A DNA stretch of 64,000 nucleotides from Corynebacterium singulare (GTDB lineage: Bacteria > Actinomycetota > Actinomycetes > Mycobacteriales > Mycobacteriaceae), in contig NZ_CP010827.1 of NCBI RefSeq assembly GCF_000833575.1, positions 2,219,993 through 2,283,992 of the forward strand, read 5' to 3'. Of this stretch, positions 61,455 to 64,000 are shown piece after piece. Every line of letters starts with the position of its first letter. Within the stretch, counting starts at the first letter, position 1. The notes under the pieces were generated by a model that did not search any database, had not been told where the DNA came from, and saw only the letters and a list, made by a program, of their open reading frames with translations. Both the position numbers and the translations under genes were made by a program.

Positions 61455-62231
61455 CTAAATCTGGGGTCCCAAGAAGCGGGTAGCCAGCTGGGAGAACGAC
61501 TCATGGTCACCGGTGCATTCAAAGCTGCGCGTCGGTGTATGCCCCTGAGGCGCCAGCATGTCTGTTGTGGTGAGAATGCGCATGACATCCTTCGCTGTCT
61601 CCTCCGCGGAGGACACGAGCGTAACGTTGTCACCGATGGCCAGCTGGATAACCCCGGTGAGCAGCGGGTAATGCGTGCAGCCCAACACGAGCGTGTCCAC
61701 CCCCGCGGATTGCAAAGGCGCGAGGTAGCCCTCCGCCACCCCCAGAATTTGGCGGCCGGCCGTAATACCGCGCTCCACAAAATTCACGAAGTCCGGGCAG
61801 GCCACGGAAAACGATTCAACATGGGGGTTGACCGCGAACAGGTCCTGATAGGCACCGGAGTTGATGGTGCCCTCAGTACCGATGACACCAATCTTGCCGT
61901 TGCGTGTCGTGGCGATGGCTCGGCGCACGGCCGGGCGGATAACCTCAACGACGGGGATGCTGTAGCGCTCGCGGGCGTCGTGAAGAAAGGCGGCAGTGGC
62001 GGTGTTGCAGGCAATGACGAGCATTTTGCAGCCGCGCTCCACAAGCTCATCCGCAATGGCCGTGGACAACTCACGGACCTGGGCAATCGGCCGCGGGCCA
62101 TACGGCGCATGGGCGGTATCACCGATGTACATGATGGACTCGTCCGGCAGCTGCTCAATGATGGTGCGCGCCACGGTCAACCCGCCCACCCCCGAATCGA
62201 AGATGCCGATGGGGGACGATGCATCAGGCAT
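61455..62231 (-). CDS. murI: Glutamate racemase
   Basis: The 258-residue enzyme makes D-glutamate for peptidoglycan. [17 protein letters not shown] is the N-terminal motif. The two catalytic Cys lie in [11 protein letters not shown] and [28 protein letters not shown] is also typical. It overlaps the rhomboid gene stop by one base (TAATG), so the two are coupled. Confidence 0.96.
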   Translation of the reverse strand: MPDASSPIGIFDSGVGGLTVARTIIEQLPDESIMYIGDTAHAPYGPRPIAQVRELSTAIADELVERGCKMLVIACNTATAAFLHDARERYSIPVVEVIRPAVRRAIATTRNGKIGVIGTEGTINSGAYQDLFAVNPHVESFSVACPDFVNFVERGITAGRQILGVAEGYLAPLQSAGVDTLVLGCTHYPLLTGVIQLAIGDNVTLVSSAEETAKDVMRILTTTDMLAPQGHTPTRSFECTGDHESFSQLATRFLGPQI

Positions 62232-62953
62232 TAGCGCATCCCTGCCCTAGGCGTCGGCGTAACCTTCTTGATCGGGTCATCGGAGGTAATCACCATGCCC
62301 GCCACGATGCCACCGATCGCACCGAAGAGGTGTCCTTGCCAGCTCACGCCCTCATAAATAGGCAGCACACCCCAAATGAGACCGGAGTAGGCAAAGCCCA
62401 AACCAAGACCGACAAGGAATTGCGTCAGCGACCGGTTAAAGATGCCGCGGACGATGAGGTAAGACAACCAGCCATAGACCATGCCCGAGGCACCAATGTG
62501 GGAGGTACCCGGCCCGCCCAGAAGCCACGTGCCGACGCCCGCAATGAGCACGACGATGATGGTGACCTCCCACCACGCCTTGCGGCCGGACAGACCGATC
62601 AGGAAGCAAAACACCGCACCTGGTAGGGAGTTTCCAATGAGGTGCTCAAAGTTCGCGTGCAACAGCGGTGCGGTGAAGATTCCCCAAATGCCGTTGAAGT
62701 CCAGCGGGTGAATACCGTATTGACCCAGCCCGTTGCGGAAAACGAGGAAGTTGATGATGTGGATAACCCACTCAACGACTAGGAACCCCACGGTCAGAGT
62801 GGCGGCCGTCTTGAGCCGCCCGGTGCGCGTGTAATTCTTCGAATCACCCGAATTCACGGTGCGCTGGTGGCTCACCCCGGGGCTTCCCGGGATGGGTTGG
62901 AAGGGGTTGGTCTGATGGGAATTCTTCTGGCCGAACGGTCCATTGCTCGTCAT
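62231..62953 (-). CDS. Rhomboid-family intramembrane serine protease
   Basis: The 240-residue membrane protein begins with a polar, Gln/Pro-rich cytoplasmic tail of about 50 residues, then six membrane segments. The catalytic Ser is in [14 protein letters not shown] (GxSG), and the His is in [11 protein letters not shown] of the last helix. [19 protein letters not shown] is the family's H-x-x-x-N-like stretch. Substrates are unknown. It corresponds by position to M. tuberculosis Rv1337. Confidence 0.92.
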   Translation of the reverse strand: MTSNGPFGQKNSHQTNPFQPIPGSPGVSHQRTVNSGDSKNYTRTGRLKTAATLTVGFLVVEWVIHIINFLVFRNGLGQYGIHPLDFNGIWGIFTAPLLHANFEHLIGNSLPGAVFCFLIGLSGRKAWWEVTIIVVLIAGVGTWLLGGPGTSHIGASGMVYGWLSYLIVRGIFNRSLTQFLVGLGLGFAYSGLIWGVLPIYEGVSWQGHLFGAIGGIVAGMVITSDDPIKKVTPTPRAGMR

Positions 62954-62965
62954 AATGCCTCAACT

Positions 62966-63913
62966 TTAGCAAGCCAACAGCGATGAGTACGCCTCTAAGC
63001 CCAGCCCCGGGGAGGCGCTCACCACGGCATCCACGATTGCGGCCTCGACAGCATCTGCCGCCGCGGCGCTCAAGGTAGCGAGAACCTCAGAGTCTACGTC
63101 GGAGGCGGTTCCCGCCGCGCTTGACGACGCCGCGAAGATCGCATCACCATCCAGTGGCGAGTGCGCCGGGCGCACCGCACGCGCAATACCATCGTGGCCG
63201 GCCAAGGCTAAACGCTTGGCCTGAGCCTTGGTGATGGGTGCATCTGTGAGCACAGCCCCGATGGTCGTGTTGAGGTGGGCCTCCGCCAGGCTCTGTGCGG
63301 CGGCGAAGCGCTCCACGTCCACGGGGGTTTTCTCCGGAGCTCCGAACAGACGGCCGGTCTCACCATCGATGACGTTGCCCACGGGGTTGGCCACGATGAC
63401 GGCGGCAAGGGTGTAGGGGGAGACGTCGATAAGCGCTATGCCCACTCCCCCGCGCACCTTGCCTGCGCACGCCCCCACTCCTGCACCCACGCTGCCTGTA
63501 GAGGCATCATGACCGCTCAATGCGCTGCGCAAGGCCGCTGCACCATCCTCCGCGGTAGGGCGCTGCGGGCCAGCCAACAGATCGAAGATGACCGCACCGG
63601 GCACGATAGGCACGCGTGGGCCCGGCTTGTCCTCGCCAAAGACGGGAAAACCGACCCCGGCCTCCGCAAGCTCGCGCATGACTCCGTCCGCGGCTGCCAA
63701 GCCAAAAGCCGAGCCGCCGGCCAACACTAGGGCGTGGATACGCTCGACGGTATTGTGCGGCTCCAACAAGTCTGTCTCGCGCGTGCCGGGGCCGCCGCCG
63801 CGCACGTCAACGCTGGCCACTGCGCCGTGCTCGCCACAATAGATGACGGTAACCCCAGTATCCTCGCGCGTGGCGTGGCCGACAGAAAATCCGATCTCGG
63901 GCAAACTCCGCAT
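62966..63913 (-). CDS. P1 family (S58/DmpA-like) self-processing hydrolase
   Basis: The 315-residue protein belongs to the DmpA/Ntn-type aminopeptidase family. Visible are VLAGGSAFGLAAADGVMREL, GSVGAGVGACAGKVRGGVG, and the probable autocleavage site AHLNTTIGAVLTDAPI, where the Thr near residue 216 would become the N-terminal nucleophile of the small chain. The physiological substrate is unknown. M. tuberculosis Rv1333 lies at the same place, beside the DUF2017 gene. No ribosome site of note precedes ATG 63913. Confidence 0.92.
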   Translation of the reverse strand: MRSLPEIGFSVGHATREDTGVTVIYCGEHGAVASVDVRGGGPGTRETDLLEPHNTVERIHALVLAGGSAFGLAAADGVMRELAEAGVGFPVFGEDKPGPRVPIVPGAVIFDLLAGPQRPTAEDGAAALRSALSGHDASTGSVGAGVGACAGKVRGGVGIALIDVSPYTLAAVIVANPVGNVIDGETGRLFGAPEKTPVDVERFAAAQSLAEAHLNTTIGAVLTDAPITKAQAKRLALAGHDGIARAVRPAHSPLDGDAIFAASSSAAGTASDVDSEVLATLSAAAADAVEAAIVDAVVSASPGLGLEAYSSLLAC

Positions 63914-63917
63914 GGGC

Positions 63918-64000
63918 TTAATCCAGAATGACGTTGAGCAAAGAGTCCTGGCAGAAGGCCAGCCACTCGACGAGGGTGTCGCGGTCTGCGCCCTGGGAAT
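63918..64000 (-). CDS. DUF2017 family protein, C-terminal end (partial)
   Basis: Only the last 27 codons lie in the window. The frame reads ADRDTLVEWLAFCQDSLLNV and ends at a TAA (63918-63920), four bases before the P1 hydrolase ATG. The sequence and the place next to the Rv1333-like gene fit the C-terminus of a DUF2017 protein (Rv1332-like); the identification rests largely on synteny. Confidence 0.6.
   Translation of the reverse strand, partial: SQGADRDTLVEWLAFCQDSLLNVILD

Overview
The window is a stretch of a Corynebacterium-type chromosome of high G+C content. The evidence is a type I multi-domain fatty acid synthase with a nearby acpS, a mycolate-reductase-like SDR beside orn, a perfect 16-bp site of the McbR type, a DtxR-type iron box, and gene neighbourhoods that follow Mycobacterium tuberculosis Rv2509-Rv2524c (cmrA, orn, L,D-transpeptidase, bcp, acpS, fas) and Rv1332-Rv1343c (DUF2017, P1 peptidase, rhomboid, murI, Rv1339-like, rph, rdgB, DUF3817). 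A pyruvate formate-lyase system, absent from C. glutamicum as far as I recall, points to a facultatively fermentative, probably host-associated species. No insertion sequence, prophage or CRISPR array was seen.

Layout. 1-6.3 kb: a peptide-type ABC importer (cut by the window edge) diverges from an FAD/NAD(P)-binding protein across an McbR-type operator, followed by metB; this reads as a sulfur/methionine block. 6.3-16 kb: a small mechanosensitive channel, truncated haemoglobin, alanine dehydrogenase, chromate transporter, thioesterase, the ABC-F factor EttA, an SSB-like protein and a CopD-CtaG fusion. 16-25 kb: a LysR regulator, three tRNAs (Arg, His, Lys), a shrunken sulfatase-like gene, PspC, CmrA, an amino-acid symporter, Orn, an HNH protein, 3-methyladenine glycosylase and an L,D-transpeptidase. 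25-29 kb: a 2H phosphoesterase and a DtxR-boxed iron-siderophore ABC importer. 29-43 kb: bcp, acpS, a sugar-type ABC importer and the 2,967-residue fatty acid synthase, preceded by an unlisted 56-codon ORF. 43-49 kb: a complete oligopeptide ABC operon. 49-55 kb: an SPFH protein, then a four-gene operon pfl / separate glycyl-radical subunit / pflA / proline iminopeptidase. 55-64 kb: an NCS2 permease fused to an OHCU-decarboxylase-like domain, a hairpin with 19-bp tandem repeats, three small membrane proteins, tRNA-Leu, and the rdgB-rph-Rv1339-murI-rhomboid-P1 peptidase-DUF2017 block.

The observations most worth following are: (i) pyruvate formate-lyase encoded as two polypeptides, with the glycyl-radical domain on its own 83-residue gene; (ii) the purine permease carrying a degenerate urate-pathway decarboxylase domain; (iii) a compact sulfatase-like protein that lacks the catalytic Cys/Ser; (iv) the 56-codon ORF that ends five bases before fas; and (v) McbR-type control of the first ABC importer together with an oxidoreductase of unknown reaction.
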